Shown here piece by piece: positions 1 to 13,833 of a DNA stretch of 30,196 nt. The stretch comes from Coprinopsis marcescibilis. Taxonomy: Eukaryota > Basidiomycota > Agaricomycetes > Agaricales > Psathyrellaceae. The notes under the pieces were generated by a model, which was not told the origin of the DNA, ran no database searches, and saw only the letters and a list, made by a program, of their open reading frames with translations. Both the position numbers and the translations under genes were made by a program. The stretch covers positions 1 through 30,196 of the forward strand of contig ML210430.1 in the NCBI GenBank assembly GCA_004369085.1. Direction: 5' to 3'. Within the stretch, counting starts at the first letter, position 1. Every line of letters begins with the position of its first letter.

Positions 1-1199
1 GCACCGGTATGGTTTAAGACGGTGTCGACTGTATCTAAGGTCTCTGTGGGGATAGTCATGGACCAAGACGTAAGCGCATCCAAGAAAAGAGACGGGAGAA
101 CAGCTTCCGTGTCTGGCATCCATTCTTTGAAGGACCATTACCTCGGGCAACTCGACCTAGTTCCCAACCTGAAGAAGCTTCTTGGAACGGCAACGCTGGT
201 CGATGACTGTGTCAAGTCCGCGTCTGACTACAGTTATTCAGCAGACAAATACGCCGGGGATCGGTTCAGGATTATCGGTGACGCATCTGGTTAGTCTCTC
301 CGACTGCGTGGACAAGTTGGCAGCATCTAACTTCTATGGATTCCTTCCAGCTTTCATAGACCCGCTGTTCTCGTAAGCGCTCTCTCTGATCCGTTGGAGA
401 AGGAGGGTACCTGATAGGATGACGATATAGCTCTGGGGTGCACCTGGCTTTGCTCGGAGGACTCACTGCCGCATCAACAATTGCTGCTTCGATGCGCGGT
501 CACTGCTCGGAGCAAGAGGCTGCTGAGTACCACCACATTAAAGTCGGGGCCGCCTACACCCGGTACATCAATACAGGTTTTCGTTGTGATATCCGCAAAG
601 TTGACTTCCTTTAAGGTTTTTCCTAGTAGTAATGAGTGCTTATCAGCAGATCCGCAGTCAGAGTGTAGATATCCTCTCTGACGTCGACGAGGACAACTTC
701 GACCGCGCGTTCGACATTATCCGCCCAGGTGCGTGGAACTACTAGTGCCAATCTCAGTGATCTGACTAAAGTTGATTTCTCAGTTATCCAGGGGACGGCC
801 GATGTTGGTCAAAACCTGACAAAGTCCGACCTATCGAAGACTCTAGAGTTTTGCCAGGGTGAGCTTTTAGCGACTTTCATTATCAATCGTGTATTTACAG
901 TATCGCCAGCTGTTTGGGCGCCCGTCGACCCCGAAATGCAGGCTGAAGTTTCCAACAGATTCGGGGCGGAGCTAGTTAATCCTGCGGCACCGATTTTCAA
1001 ACCAGAAGAGCTAGATGCAATCATCGGGTCGGATGACGAAGATGCCCTTAATGTTATCAAGCGCATTAACGCCCGGAAGGTGGTGGATCCCATTTTCAGA
1101 GGAACTAGCAGCCTTGAAACGGAGGTTGTGAAGGGATTTGTGACAAGACTGGAGCGCGGAAATCTTGGGTTAATCCAAGTTTCCCAACAAGAGGAGTAA
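1..1199 (+). CDS. Flavin-dependent halogenase, 3' part (5' end outside window)
   Basis: This is the C-terminal part of a tryptophan-halogenase-type FAD enzyme. The family uses FADH2, oxygen and halide to halogenate phenolic or indolic rings. Exons seen: about 40-289, 351-372, 431-562, 616-728, 784-858 and 901-1199 (stop TAA). The peptide parallels the complete copy at 2718-4990 almost exon for exon: VSVGIVMDQ, SLKDHYL, ASDYSYSADKYAGD, AFIDPLFSSGVHLALLGG, DVDEDNFDRAFDIIRP and IQGTADVG all have counterparts there. The 22-nt and 132-nt exons have the same length in both genes. One exon of the other copy (188 nt) is split here into 113 + 75 nt by an extra intron at 729-783. The left splice boundary is unsure: bases 1-39 are open in frame, but their peptide does not fit the family, so they are probably intron or exon edge. 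The FAD-binding N-terminus and the WxWxIP motif lie outside the window, so activity cannot be judged. Confidence 0.85.
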
Positions 1200-2717
1200 T
1201 GTTCAACTTTCTGGATGTTTTTATTAAATTCTATCTGTCCTGTCCAGAATCTCGATTATACTGCTCAGTAGAAGATTTCATTTCGGCGCCTGTTAATAAT
1301 AAGTTATGTAGATTGCTCCCATCGCTTATTACATTGGGCACTTCATCTCACTTTAGAGAATGTATTATATCTGTATCTAATAACAAATGCGGTACACAGT
1401 AGGAATTGTGTCACCACCGTTCTTACAGGAACTTGAGATATGCATACATATGGCCCTCACCCAACTTGACTAGTACTATGCCGCCCGTCACGGTGTTCTG
1501 CTGTGAAAATCGATGCTGGACTGGGGCCGACCGGTTTCATTAGTAGTTATAGACTTTCGCCCCTTTCTTTACCTTTACTAAGGACTTGACGTCCATACTA
1601 GATCTCCCTTCTGCCAGGGGCCGATCGGATAACCAATGGTTCGGCAACCAAGCAGCTGAACACTTTCGGTTGTTCGGCAATTTCCCCATCAGATCGTTAC
1701 CTAATGCTATTCTCACGGGCTCTTGAAGGGCCCGATGACGAATCTGACTTATCTTTCTCGCTTTCAGGAAGTCAGATTCTTGTTCTTACCTGCAAAGGAA
1801 ACCTGAACTTGACGATATTGGCTATTCCCGTTTGCACCAAACGTTTCAAACTGGCGCTTTTCAATCTGAGATCTTGTCACCATTCTCTGTCTTCACTCTC
1901 TCAGGGCGTAGTTGCTGTGGCGAACTCTATCTGGGGTCCTTCTCGGTTGGTGTCCTCTCATAACATGTGCTTTTCATTCTCGACACTACGGTTCCGAGTA
2001 CACGATGTCTTGTACTCTTTGGCAGGACCGGGCGTTTGGGTGGGTCGATTGTTTTGCGATCAGTGTCAACGGAAGCATAAACGGAACCTTCATGCGTAAT
2101 CAGGAATTGGAAATGTCTTTACACCTCGCCACATCCCGACTTCCAAGGCACTGTAATATCTGACGGCTCCACCCATATTGGTCAGTTTCAAACTGACCAT
2201 CACAATTGTGAAAACTCGATGCGTTGGAACGATGTCGGTGACCCAAGGTGAATTTCCATTTGGGATGATCAGATCCTATCGCACATTCTTGATGTGAATG
2301 GAACATCTGGCTTGAACGCGCTTGGAACTCGAGAAGTGGCTTAGGGCCAACCCATTTTGTTAATCCTTAACAGCCTTCAACTTCAAGGTGTGAGCGAATT
2401 GGCCACAACCTTTAGGAACAATCACGCTCGTACATTTACGGTGACGTGCATCTTGACTTTGACATTTTGGAGTCGGATGGATTGATCGCGGAACGTGCGA
2501 GTCAATGGGACTAGATTCGTTAGCATGATACCTACAGGCTCCATTCTAGTGTTGCAGGTCAAGTTGACTTGCGGCTCAAATTCTCCTTTCGCGCCGGACA
2601 AGATCTGTGTGCACCATGGGCCTACCAAGCCAATATTTATTGGACGTCTTTGAATCAGACTTGCTTTGAATCCCTAACTCTCGCCTCTTTCTCTTCTTCA
2701 ACTTCACTCTGTTTATC
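1200..2717. other. Intergenic stretch between the tandem halogenases
   Basis: It holds the 3' flank of the first halogenase and the promoter of the second. Open frames around 1704-2163 on the plus strand give low-complexity or unrecognised peptides, with no start, intron and stop arrangement I could support. No copy of the halogenase coding sequence was seen here. A short stretch near 2130-2330 reads in part like an old coding sequence but is broken by stops. Confidence 0.5.
2630..2643 (+). promoter_or_regulatory. CCAAT/TATA-like promoter element of second halogenase
   Basis: The sequence ccaatatttattgg combines a CCAAT core with a TATTTAT TATA-like stretch, about 75 nt before the ATG at 2718. 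Position and composition fit a core promoter. No experimental support is available from the sequence. Confidence 0.35.
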
Positions 2718-4990
<2,273 letters not shown>

Positions 4991-6227
4991 TACTTCCACT
5001 TTGGAAGTTTCTTCTTTTATGAATTTATTAATGTACACCTTACCTTTCGACTTTCGCGAATATGCTCTCCGTTGCGTATCTTTACTTGTATGTACTTTTA
5101 TTGACTTGATGTAACACTTAATTCCTTGGTTTCTCTTCTCTTTTCTTGCCACAACGCATGACTGTAACCGCTCTGTTTTTCACTGTACAAATGAATGTGA
5201 AGATTTAATGTCACGAATTATCATTCTGAGAACCTCAAGGCAAACATGTGGGAACTACATTTCAGGCATGTTCGAGGTCCCGCACATATATAGGCAGTAG
5301 ATCTGTGCATGCACCTCTGGCAGTGGTGACTGTACCATTATCATATATCGATATGCACAGAAGCAGCCAGACTATTAACGTACGTCGGAGAAAGTTCGGT
5401 AAAACTAAATTAGGCGTCCAGAGGCGAGTGGTTAGGAGTCTGAGAAGCAGCACCCATGCTCCGAAATCAGAACACTTAAGTACATCAAATCAACTCTCAC
5501 AGGAATGGCAGCGTTTCGGCTCAACAGGACAAAAGGCGAAGACGCAGCCTCAGGTACCTGTTCACATTTGGGACGGAGGTATGGATACGATATTGCGGAA
5601 ATCTCCGAGGAGCAGTCCGGGCGAGGCGGAATTCAAGTTCCGCGCAGTATGGAGCGCCCGTCGGGCGCCAAGAGTTGACTTTCGAGGTATGTAAATAACT
5701 TAAAAACGGAATTTGAACAATGTCTTTGAAAGCTGAGCTGTATGGAGCTCTCCAATGTGAGTAATCTCTCTCGCCTTACAACTGAAACCGGAGGTACCCG
5801 GGACCGAGTTCCGGAATCAGCAAAGACGATTAGACGAATACGCCTCTCACTGAGTTGTCCCTGGAACATAAAATGAACGGGCTTTGTGCTTCTTGATATG
5901 ATATGTTTCAAGGTCTCAGTAGAGCGGAAAGAGCTCCGAAGAGGTGACAGGGAGAACATATTATCCGGTCAGTAAGCTCGCCTGAGATGAATCGAGATCC
6001 ATGCCGTTCGTTTTCCGACATTGTCACAGGCCGTCACCATATGGAAGGAAATGAGCGTGGGCTGTGAATTGGCTCAAGGGGCCGGGACAACATCATTAGT
6101 AAATTAAGACATACTATATGTATGACATAGTGTAGGTCTGCATGAGAGTGGGACTCATCAATCGAAAAGCGATAACAATGTTTTGTGTACTCGAGTGGCA
6201 GTGGTCGGAGATCCGACTGATGTTCAC
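4991..6227. other. Intergenic stretch, no supported gene
   Basis: This holds the 3' flanks of the halogenase (plus) and the hydrophobin (minus), which converge here. A 148-codon open frame at 5248-5694 (+) is rich in Arg, Ser and Thr, has no recognisable motif and no homologue I know. I treat it as chance. Confidence 0.5.
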
Positions 6228-6910
6228 TCAAGCGCCAATTCTGATAGGAGTGCATCCGACAGAGACGATGCCAAGAACACCAGACTGTAAGCATGAGGGA
6301 AGGAAAGGCGAGTCTAATCAGCAAAGACATTTTCTGCATATCGGTATAGTTGTGACCTACAAAGTCCTGGCCCTCGCAGCAAAGAGGATGTCCTTGGCAC
6401 TCCTTACTTTGAGTGAGGCCGAGCAGATCCAACGGAGTGCAAGAGATACCACTGTCAGGTTTAATGGTTAGACGGACGCCGATGACTGAGTAGGAGAAGC
6501 GTACACTAGCTTGGCGACATCTCCTACAACGACCCCAAGTGTGTTTAGGACAGGGCCAAGAACAGAGTCGTTAGACTAAGAGAGAAAACAATTAGCATCG
6601 AGTGAGTAAAGATAAATAAGGTGTCACATACCGCTGAGATGAGGTTGCCTTTTGTACGCCAACAGGCATTATTCTATCAAGTCCAGCTCCAAATTGGAGA
6701 TAGTAAATACTCACAGCATTTCATGTTTCGAGCACCGCACTTGCTGGCGGGAATAGAATCGTGAGCGGCCTATGTGGATTCGGTTGTACCGGTCAGCACC
6801 ATCCAACGCAAACATAATTCAGTCATACTCACGACCACATTAAGCAGCGCCAGCATCAAGAGCACAAGCGCGAGAGGGCCATAGGCCAACGACATGAGGA
6901 CTCGGGCCAT
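6228..6910 (-). CDS. Class I hydrophobin, six exons
   Basis: Hydrophobins are small secreted proteins that self-assemble into amphipathic films on hyphae and fruiting bodies. Exons on the minus strand, 5' to 3': 6833-6910, 6715-6769, 6632-6648, 6505-6575, 6361-6451, 6228-6284; together 122 residues. The first 26 residues are a hydrophobic signal peptide (MARVLMSLAYGPLALVLLML). The mature part has exactly eight cysteines in the class I order C-x6-CC-x32-C-x13-C-x5-CC-x15-C, with typical stretches KCCNL, VGISCTP, ECQGHPLCC and VGCTPI. The second intron splits the second Cys codon of the first CC pair. All five introns are GT-AG, 51-76 nt, and all junctions keep frame. The 17-nt exon 3 and the 55-71-nt exons explain why no long ORF covers the gene. 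It stands alone, convergent with the halogenase, and I see no link between their jobs. Confidence 0.92.
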
Positions 6911-7968
6911 TTAAACGAGTGGAGGTGCAAACGAGGGATGCTTTGCTGGCGATGGGGAGGAAAGGAAGAGATACCGGGCTACCGACTCTTCACGAAAACT
7001 GTTCACCTTTTATTGGCGACTGCCTTGAGGCCGCTTCAGGTGAGTAACGTTACCTGCCAAAATTAGTATCATCATTAACCTCTATAGGCTAGCATTCTCG
7101 CCTACAACCTGTCAGGGATGAAGCGAATAAGCTCGAAATCAGCTTCTCTAAGGCCGGCTAGCTGATGCTCCAGCAATTACGGAAACCAGCAGACTTTGGA
7201 CTCCGGCAGAGAAGCCCAAGAGAAACCATTGAGAACAGTTGGTAGAGGCATAGATGGAGTAGATCTATATGCCAGTGAGCGATGTCGACTAATATGTGAT
7301 ATGTATTGGTCGGTCCGGATTTTCATTTGACGTTTTCAATGCTTGCCAATTCCCGTCACGAATTCGAATTTCAAGTTCGCTTCGCTAGTTTGTATGTCGA
7401 ATGAATTGTCGGCACCTGTTGCCACGTCGGGTCCGCGTCGCGTCGGAAGTTGACGCGGTTGCCGACGCGTCTCTCCGGGCCAATGACGAAGTTGTAGTGC
7501 AAAGTGCAGGATTCTCAACTTTGGACTTTGACCGTACGTAGAGGGTCAGCCAGTGTACGATCTGGCGTTCACTAGCAACTATTCTTGGACAGGAATCTTT
7601 GAAAATGCAGTACCAGAGTCGAGATGACACGGTTCGCCTTCGGATATGTACTACTACTATAGATATATGAACAATAAAGGAAGGAAACTCATATGATAGG
7701 GGAATCGTCACTCACGATGTCCCTATCCAGCCTACATTCTGGTGTCACCAAACCTCAATGTAACAGAATCAAGTGAAGGTAAAATAACTATGTATACGAA
7801 AGTCATAGAATACATGTCTCTTATGCTATACTCGTGAAAATTCGTGAAAAGAAAAGTTGGATGTGCAAGAGGTAAATAAACAGTGTGGTATGGGTATGCA
7901 AGCTTGACAAAGTCCAAATAAAACCAGGGGAACAGACAGAAAGGTATCGCTAGTTCAGGTTAACAATG
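6911..7968. other. Hydrophobin promoter and intergenic DNA
   Basis: It contains the upstream region of the minus-strand hydrophobin and the 3' flank of the minus-strand membrane-protein gene. Open frames at 7336-7711 (-) are short, with a CG-rich piece around 7430-7480 (repeated gcgtcg/gacgcg words), and show no domain. No further gene is supported. Confidence 0.5.
7006..7016 (-). promoter_or_regulatory. TATA-like element of the hydrophobin
   Basis: On the minus strand this reads ccaataaaagg, a CCAAT core running into a TATA-like stretch, about 100 nt upstream of the hydrophobin ATG at 6910. Highly expressed fungal hydrophobin genes commonly have a TATA box at this sort of distance. Confidence 0.35.
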
Positions 7969-10721
7969 CTACGACGAGCTGCTCGCAGTCCAAGGCTTGA
8001 ACCCAGCCGCAACCTGGAACGCAGCAAACGACGACGACTCCTGCGGCGAGACTTTACTCATCAGCGACATCCGCACTTCCAACGCCTCTCGATCAGGAAC
8101 TGCCAGATCTATACCGTAGTCCTCAGCAATTATAGCACCCGTCTCCTGGTCCATGCCAAATTTCATCCCCTCCAGCTTCTTCTCCATCGTCAAAATGTCG
8201 TCCTGGGCTGAGAGAATCTGGCCCCATTGTGACCGAGAGGTAAGGGCGACGGTGGCTGCGATGGTACCTGGCTGCGCCGACATGGGTATCTTCAAGCGTT
8301 GTCGGCGGTTCAACAAGTGAAGGATGGTACCGGCGATACCGGTCAACAAAAGGATGGCGGCGAGTGTGTGTGCTGGGAGTGGACTGAAGTACTAGTGATG
8401 AGCATGTTTTCATCTCAGCTATGTCACCAGAAACTCACTCTACCCAGAGTCGAGACACGATGGAATTGACCTCTGCCTCAAGAGTCGCATTCGCGGGTAC
8501 AAAGTAGATCGCCTTGGCAGCTGTAGTCAGGTATTTGGTCTGATTATGGGTGTGAGCAACAGAGACAGTCATCACGGAGAAACAGCACACACGTATACAA
8601 AGCTCGTAGCATCGAGGACACCGTTTGGTTGTGCGAACCCTTCGTCGATCGACTGTGCCCGTTGTTCTAGTCGATTTATGATAGCGGTCGGAACCATGAG
8701 GTTGATGGCGGTTTCCCGGGCTTGAATGACATTGTTGGTCGTCGGCTCAAAGAAAAGGCTAGAGAGTATCAGTAAGCTATGGTCCATCACGAAGAGTAAA
8801 TGAGACGAACCCATTCCAAAACTTCCCCGAATTCGCGCCGTTTAACACGTCATTGAAGGGTGCTTCGTCAGATACCTTCTCCATGGTCGCTATGAGGCCG
8901 GTAGCAACCCTCGAAACCACTTTGGCGGTGGTACCCGTCACGATGGGAGCACAGAAGACAGTTCTGACAGCCAGCTCTGTGGCTCCTGGTCTCAGATGTG
9001 TGAACCAGAACATTATGGGTTGGAACTGGGGTTCCAGATCTGCGGCAGCTCCAGGACATGGTACGCGAACAACACCGGATTGGTCATTACCATCCTGTTT
9101 TTTCGTTCACCAATCAGGAAAGTCAGATGCTACATACAACACATGTAACTCACATTGAGACTGAAGGTATCGTTCGCGATGCAGTTGTTGATGGACCGTG
9201 AGGTGATCGTGACCAGAGGGGTCCCTACGAAGTCAAGTGTGGGGGGTGCGATGGGATTCGAGCAGTTGACGTTTGTCCTCAGTCCATGTGTCGTTACAGT
9301 TAGAGTTGCGTTCAACAATGGGTCTGTCGGGAACTGGAATACCATCAGATCGGGCTCCCGCTGATGCAAAAGCACACACTCACAGTGAATTTAGAGGTTG
9401 CCCAGGGACCACGTATAAACTCGGGCTCCACATCTATCTTTTGCAGAACTGCATAGTCGGCATACCCGGCTGCAGCTAGGAAGGCCTGGAGATTGGCGAT
9501 ATCAGGAGCTCTGCCGATGGTTTCTGTACGCGTGGCACTCCATGCTATGCGATGTACGTGTTAGATGTGAGCAGGGTGTGTGATGAACAAATTGGTGACA
9601 TACCCCCTATTTGTGCCGTTGGTCTGATCTGGAGGAGCGCACCAGCTGCAAGAGCCACAGTTCCAGTCAGTTCTAGCCATTGGAGTCACGCAAGCAATAC
9701 TTACTGAGCGGGACGAACAGATATGTGAGCACGGCTGTGAACGATGATACGAAGATAATGCGATGCTTGTATTTGAGTGCACGGCCAAGGGCGAGGAGAG
9801 GGCTGGGTTTGACAATCAATCAGATCAAGTGTCAAAAATAGCGAGGGAGGAAAGAAACGAACCCGAGTTCGACCTGTACAGCGTTCAGGTTAAATGTAAA
9901 TCCATGGTAAACGGGATAGGGTACACACATAGTCCAACAGAACTGTCTCCTCCGCGCTAGCATTGCCATGGAACAGGGTCAGAAATGGCTATATGAAGTC
10001 AGATTGGTTGAGATCGCAGGGTACAGGGCATAGACAAGCATCGCGGGAGAACATACCTGGTATGAGCGCAGCATCCAATCAAGCTCCCTCCATAACAGCG
10101 CACTGGGCAAAACCAGGCTAGACAACGAAAGAGTTGAATAAACTGTGGTGAACGGATTGAGAACTTAAAGAGACTAACAATGTCGGAAGAAATGACTAGG
10201 AACATTTGAGTGTCTGTGCGGCGATAGAGCGGGCTGAGCTGTACTTACAACCAAGAATTGCGCACTCACGTCCCCAAAGATCGTTGGAATCTTATCTCGG
10301 GGAATGGCGAAACCACCTCTTGATCTTGATAGCGCTGCGAGAATTTCGATAGCGAGGCCCAGCGAGAACATAACTAAAGGTGTCCCAAAGACCAGGATAA
10401 TGTTCAATATCAAAGGTTCCTGCAGGAAATGAGCACAATAGACATCCTTGATATGTTGAAACCTACATAAGGAGGGCGCGGTTTGGATGGCGGTGGCGAA
10501 CGGCTTCCTTGTCCTGGAATGAGATATGTAGTATCTTTATAATGTCGGGAATCTCGTAATGTGGCGGGTGAAGCGGGGGATGGGGAGTATAGTGTCGGCT
10601 CAGAGTCAGTGTAGAGTGTGTTTGTCCGAACATGGCTGCCATCCTCCGAGGCCAACGAGACGTATTTCTGACTTCGTGCGTGCGGAGACAAGGAAGTACC
10701 GGTGTCTCTTGCCAACGACAT
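7969..10721 (-). CDS. Multi-pass membrane protein, unnamed fungal family, 14 exons
   Basis: The model encodes about 673 residues. Exons 5' to 3': 10467-10721, 10249-10419, 10179-10195, 10057-10117, 9929-9988, 9863-9873, 9705-9802, 9604-9645, 9384-9544, 9154-9333, 8811-9094, 8593-8758, 8439-8539, 7969-8383. All junctions are GT-AG and in frame. The first 85 residues are a polar Ser/Pro-rich, probably cytosolic tail. Helices follow at LILNIILVFGTPLVMFSLGL, around FLVSFLPTFLVLPSALLW and around IIFVSSFTAVLTYLFVPL. A region of about 350 residues with Asn-Xaa-Thr sites (NATL, NDTF) and paired cysteines is probably extracytosolic. One more helix, AAILLLTGIAGTILHLL, precedes a cytosolic tail that contains EGMKFGMDQETGAIIAED. 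I recall similar proteins as hypothetical ones common in Agaricomycetes, with an outline like DUF3433 proteins, but I cannot confirm the family. Function unknown. The 11-nt and 17-nt microexons are the least certain parts. Confidence 0.75.
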
Positions 10722-11265
10722 TGTAAGTGAACGAAAGGGGTCGTAAACACCAGGTCGACGAACAGGATACCAGTCCGAGATGAGAGTTAAAGGAAAAGAG
10801 CCTAGTTTGTACTTGAGTCGCAACCGCGGAATGCAGTGTCAAGGTAGCCAACAAATGTCATCGTAAACAGCCTTCCAACTGACGGTTGGTGCATAATCGG
10901 TGTTCGATAGACCGTGCGAGAGCAGGGAAGCAGGTTGTCATTGTTCTTTGATATCACCCCCCCCTAATTAGGCAAAAGGTTCCGGCGATCCACAGCCCCG
11001 GGGTAGCTTGTGTAGGCGGCAAGTTGAAGCTCACAAAGCCTTGCCTGCACCTCGAATGTTTCTTTTTTGACAAAGTTCGAATATCAACAACCCACGAGTT
11101 TGGGGACAGTGCAGCACCCATCCACAGACTCTAGGCCTAGTAAAAGAGCGTCACAATTGACAAGACTGATCATACAATTCCGCCGTTTTGAACCTGAATT
11201 GTATTACAGGATCCATCTAAGAACTGTATGACGAACCTCTACCTTGTCTCCTAGTTTCTAGTTAT
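10722..11265. other. Promoter region of the membrane-protein gene
   Basis: This 544-nt gap lies between two minus-strand genes and holds the promoter of the gene starting at 10721 and the 3' flank of the transporter. It includes a C8 tract near 10958. In-frame open sequence extends upstream of 10721, but the ATG at 10721 (MSLARD) is preferred because the upstream peptide looks unconstrained. Confidence 0.45.
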
Positions 11266-13335
11266 CTAGGGCCCCCGCTTGAGCAGAGGTTGGTTCTGAG
11301 AAGGACGATCTCCAAACAATGGCAAAACCAAATCCGAGTCTTCCCAGTCATAGGGACGCCCACAGTGGGCGTCCCTATGCTTCCTCTCATCTGAATCTCG
11401 TCTAGCCCCGGGCTCATCTTCCCATTCGTGTTCTTCAGTGTCCTCCAAAAGTCCTCGACGCATGCTATCCTCTGATACGCGCAACAAAGTGACCGAATCA
11501 GCTGCCTTGTTGTCAGGGCTCTTCATTAACTTGACAAACCATACCCGTCAGACACAATCACTATTCAAAAGGTAAATATCACTATTCACCGCGACATACA
11601 TGGCTGATGATATAATCAACAGGGTACCAACCACGGAAAGCGGCGAAGGAACGATGTCAAAGAAAACACGCTCGAAGACTGTCGCAAACACGATCTAGAA
11701 TGTTGTGATGAGCTGAGTGTAACGCTCACAGTAGGTCCATGGGAGGTTCTGACCTGTGTGTACACTGCCAGTGATCCACGGCTCGCAGTTTCTCGTTGCA
11801 ATCCTAGGGTTAACAGCACCTAGTACAGGAGATAGGCTTGAAAACCGATGCCAGCGCGAGGGTGGTAAACACCCACCTGTCCTAGGAATCCAAAAATACC
11901 AATCATCGCGAGCATGGCCAACCACTCCGGGCGTGTCGGAAAGACGAATCGCTCTTGCCTCACGATCATCCTAAACGTAGTCCATTAGGCCCGGGGATGC
12001 AGCACATGATAGGGTTGTACGCACGCAACGGAGGCCACTATGACACATTGCGTAGAGAACGAGGTGAGAGCGTGCAGTGGGTGTGCTCTCTTTCCTATCG
12101 CGCGGAGGCTAGTGTCTATCAACGGGCAGTGAATCAGACAGATGAAGGCAACACACGAGGCCGTGCAAACACTCACATGCCCCGGTAGCGCCCAGCACAC
12201 CTATGAGCGCTACGCTGGAGTGACATTCAGGAGATCAATAAAACATGAAACGGGATCTGTGCGTACCCGACGGCCCAGAGACGCTGGGAAGGTGAGACTT
12301 CTTTCGGTATTGTCATCATCGGCGATGCAAAGTCGATGGGAACCTCCAAGTCAGGATTCTCTGCCTTTCCGAAAAGTGATGCTGGTCGTGCGATGAGAAT
12401 AACGCCCAGCATGCTTGTCACTGTGTGTGTGGGTGGAAGTGTGCAATCAGTGAACCGCTATACCGAAAGCGTTTAGAACGGATACTCACGAGCCGCAAGC
12501 CCTTGCCCCTTGGTCAAGGTTTCACCTAATAGAAGTGCACCGGCTACAGCGGTGCATAGTGGGGACAAGAATGTCAAAACGGTTGCATCTGAAAGCGACA
12601 GGTATTGGAGCGAATAATATATCCCAAAGAGACCGAAGAATCTGCAGGTCAATAAGATACTGTCGCATATGGTATGAGTGAGTGAGACTGGGTACGCTGC
12701 GCACCCTGTAAATCCCCGGAAGATGAGAAGCAATCGAACGCCCTTTGGACCTAAGAAAGGCTCCGGGACTTTCGCAAGAATCCTAGGGAATCAAGTTAGT
12801 ACACAGAAACGCAAAGTTATTCTCACGTACATGTATACCAAGCAGCAGATATATGTTATCCCCTGTACATATACCAGACGCATTTAAGAATTTGACTCAG
12901 GGGGTTCAGGGACCTTTTCGTGTACTTGCCATTCTGACGACGATGAGCTGCTCCCGCATCAGATTGATATTTTCCGTGACATAAAAGTTGCCGCACCTGC
13001 AATGCTGATACCGGTGGATCGATGCTGTTCAGTGTTTTCACTGCAACGTTCATTAAGGAGAAGAAAGCTTGCGAAGCAGCAATCAAAAGCAACCCTGTAT
13101 TGCCCCTTACTTTCACTTTGACCTTTCCCCATAGTGATTTCAACACATTCCCTCTCGTGTATTCGTGCCTTTCTTCAACTTCTATAATCTCTTCAGCATA
13201 TTGCTCCTCGCCGTCGTGAACAGGAAAATGCGTTGGCCGAATAGTCTGGCCTAATCGGGGCGTCTTCGAATGACTTGGTGCCGGAAAGGTTGGAATTTCC
13301 GGTGACAATGGAGCGTAGTTTGTTCGTGAGGTCAT
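11266..13335 (-). CDS. EamA/DMT-superfamily transporter (SLC35G-like), 12 exons
   Basis: The model encodes 476 residues. Exons 5' to 3': 12997-13335, 12930-12947, 12831-12862, 12705-12782, 12490-12641, 12267-12420, 12177-12214, 12025-12115, 11877-11970, 11754-11819, 11590-11694, 11266-11529. It has about ten hydrophobic helices in two EamA halves. Family-like stretches are NTGLLLIAASQAFFSLMNVA, GIYYSLQYLSLSDATVLTFL, LGVILIARP, GVLGATGAY and TLGLQRETASRGSLAVYTQ. Such proteins move metabolites or nucleotide-sugar-like solutes across internal or plasma membranes; the substrate cannot be read from sequence. The N-terminal 80 or so residues and the acidic C-terminal 88-codon tail are polar and probably cytosolic. 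The start at 13335 was preferred over an in-frame ATG at 13374 because MTSRTNYAPLSPE matches the style of the paralogue at 25848-27583. Intron 2 has a GC donor (gcaagt). Confidence 0.9.
11349..11379. repeat. Perfect 15-bp inverted repeat with 1-nt spacer inside coding exon
   Basis: Arms catagggacgcccac (11349-11363) and gtgggcgtccctatg (11365-11379) are exact reverse complements around a single base. It lies in the last exon of the DMT transporter and encodes part of the hydrophilic tail (around KHRDAHCGRPYD). Confidence 0.95.
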
Positions 13336-13830
13336 AAAAACAGCAAATAAGCGCAGGTGCGAAAGATAATGCACTTATCTAGCCACACAGGTCATTAAGA
13401 TGGAGGTGCGAGTGGTCAAAACGCAAGACATGCCAGCCAACGTCGGGGTCACGTCATTATGAATTAACATTTGCGTATGGCACGTCGGCTTTGTCCCGAC
13501 GGATCTTGCCGATATGCCGGAGACTGGGCCATCAATAGACTTGAATCGGAGTCTGACTCTGGAGTCCGCGAATCGCGGACGCACCCACTGTTCTCTTCTT
13601 CTGTTCGTTCTTGTCGCTGGCATTGTTCCTCAGTCTTTGCGATATTCTTTGCTTAAATGCACAGTCTGAGTCGACACACGGAAGGAATTCTTTCCGCCAA
13701 GAGGACACCACGAGCAAGGGATATCATCTGGAAATCACCTTCGACCCTCTGTCACATGTATGGTGGTCATCGATGCAATCCTTTCCGGACTGCTTTTCTG
13801 AGCCTCTAACAGCCTCTGGTCTGGTGCAGG
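13336..13830. other. Promoter region of the DMT transporter
   Basis: Upstream region of the minus-strand transporter. It contains several short inverted words near 13545-13580 (gagtctgactctggagtc, cgcgaatcgcgg). No separate gene is supported. Confidence 0.4.
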
Positions 13831-13833
13831 CCG

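Noticed and set aside
5248..5694. Open frame of 148 codons after the second halogenase
   Set aside because: Low-information Arg/Ser-rich peptide with no family likeness.
10118..10142. Exon extension with acceptor cacag at 10143 in the membrane-protein gene
   Set aside because: It leaves a 36-nt intron and puts the frame into a stop. The acceptor ending before 10117 gives a 61-nt intron and keeps the reading frame.
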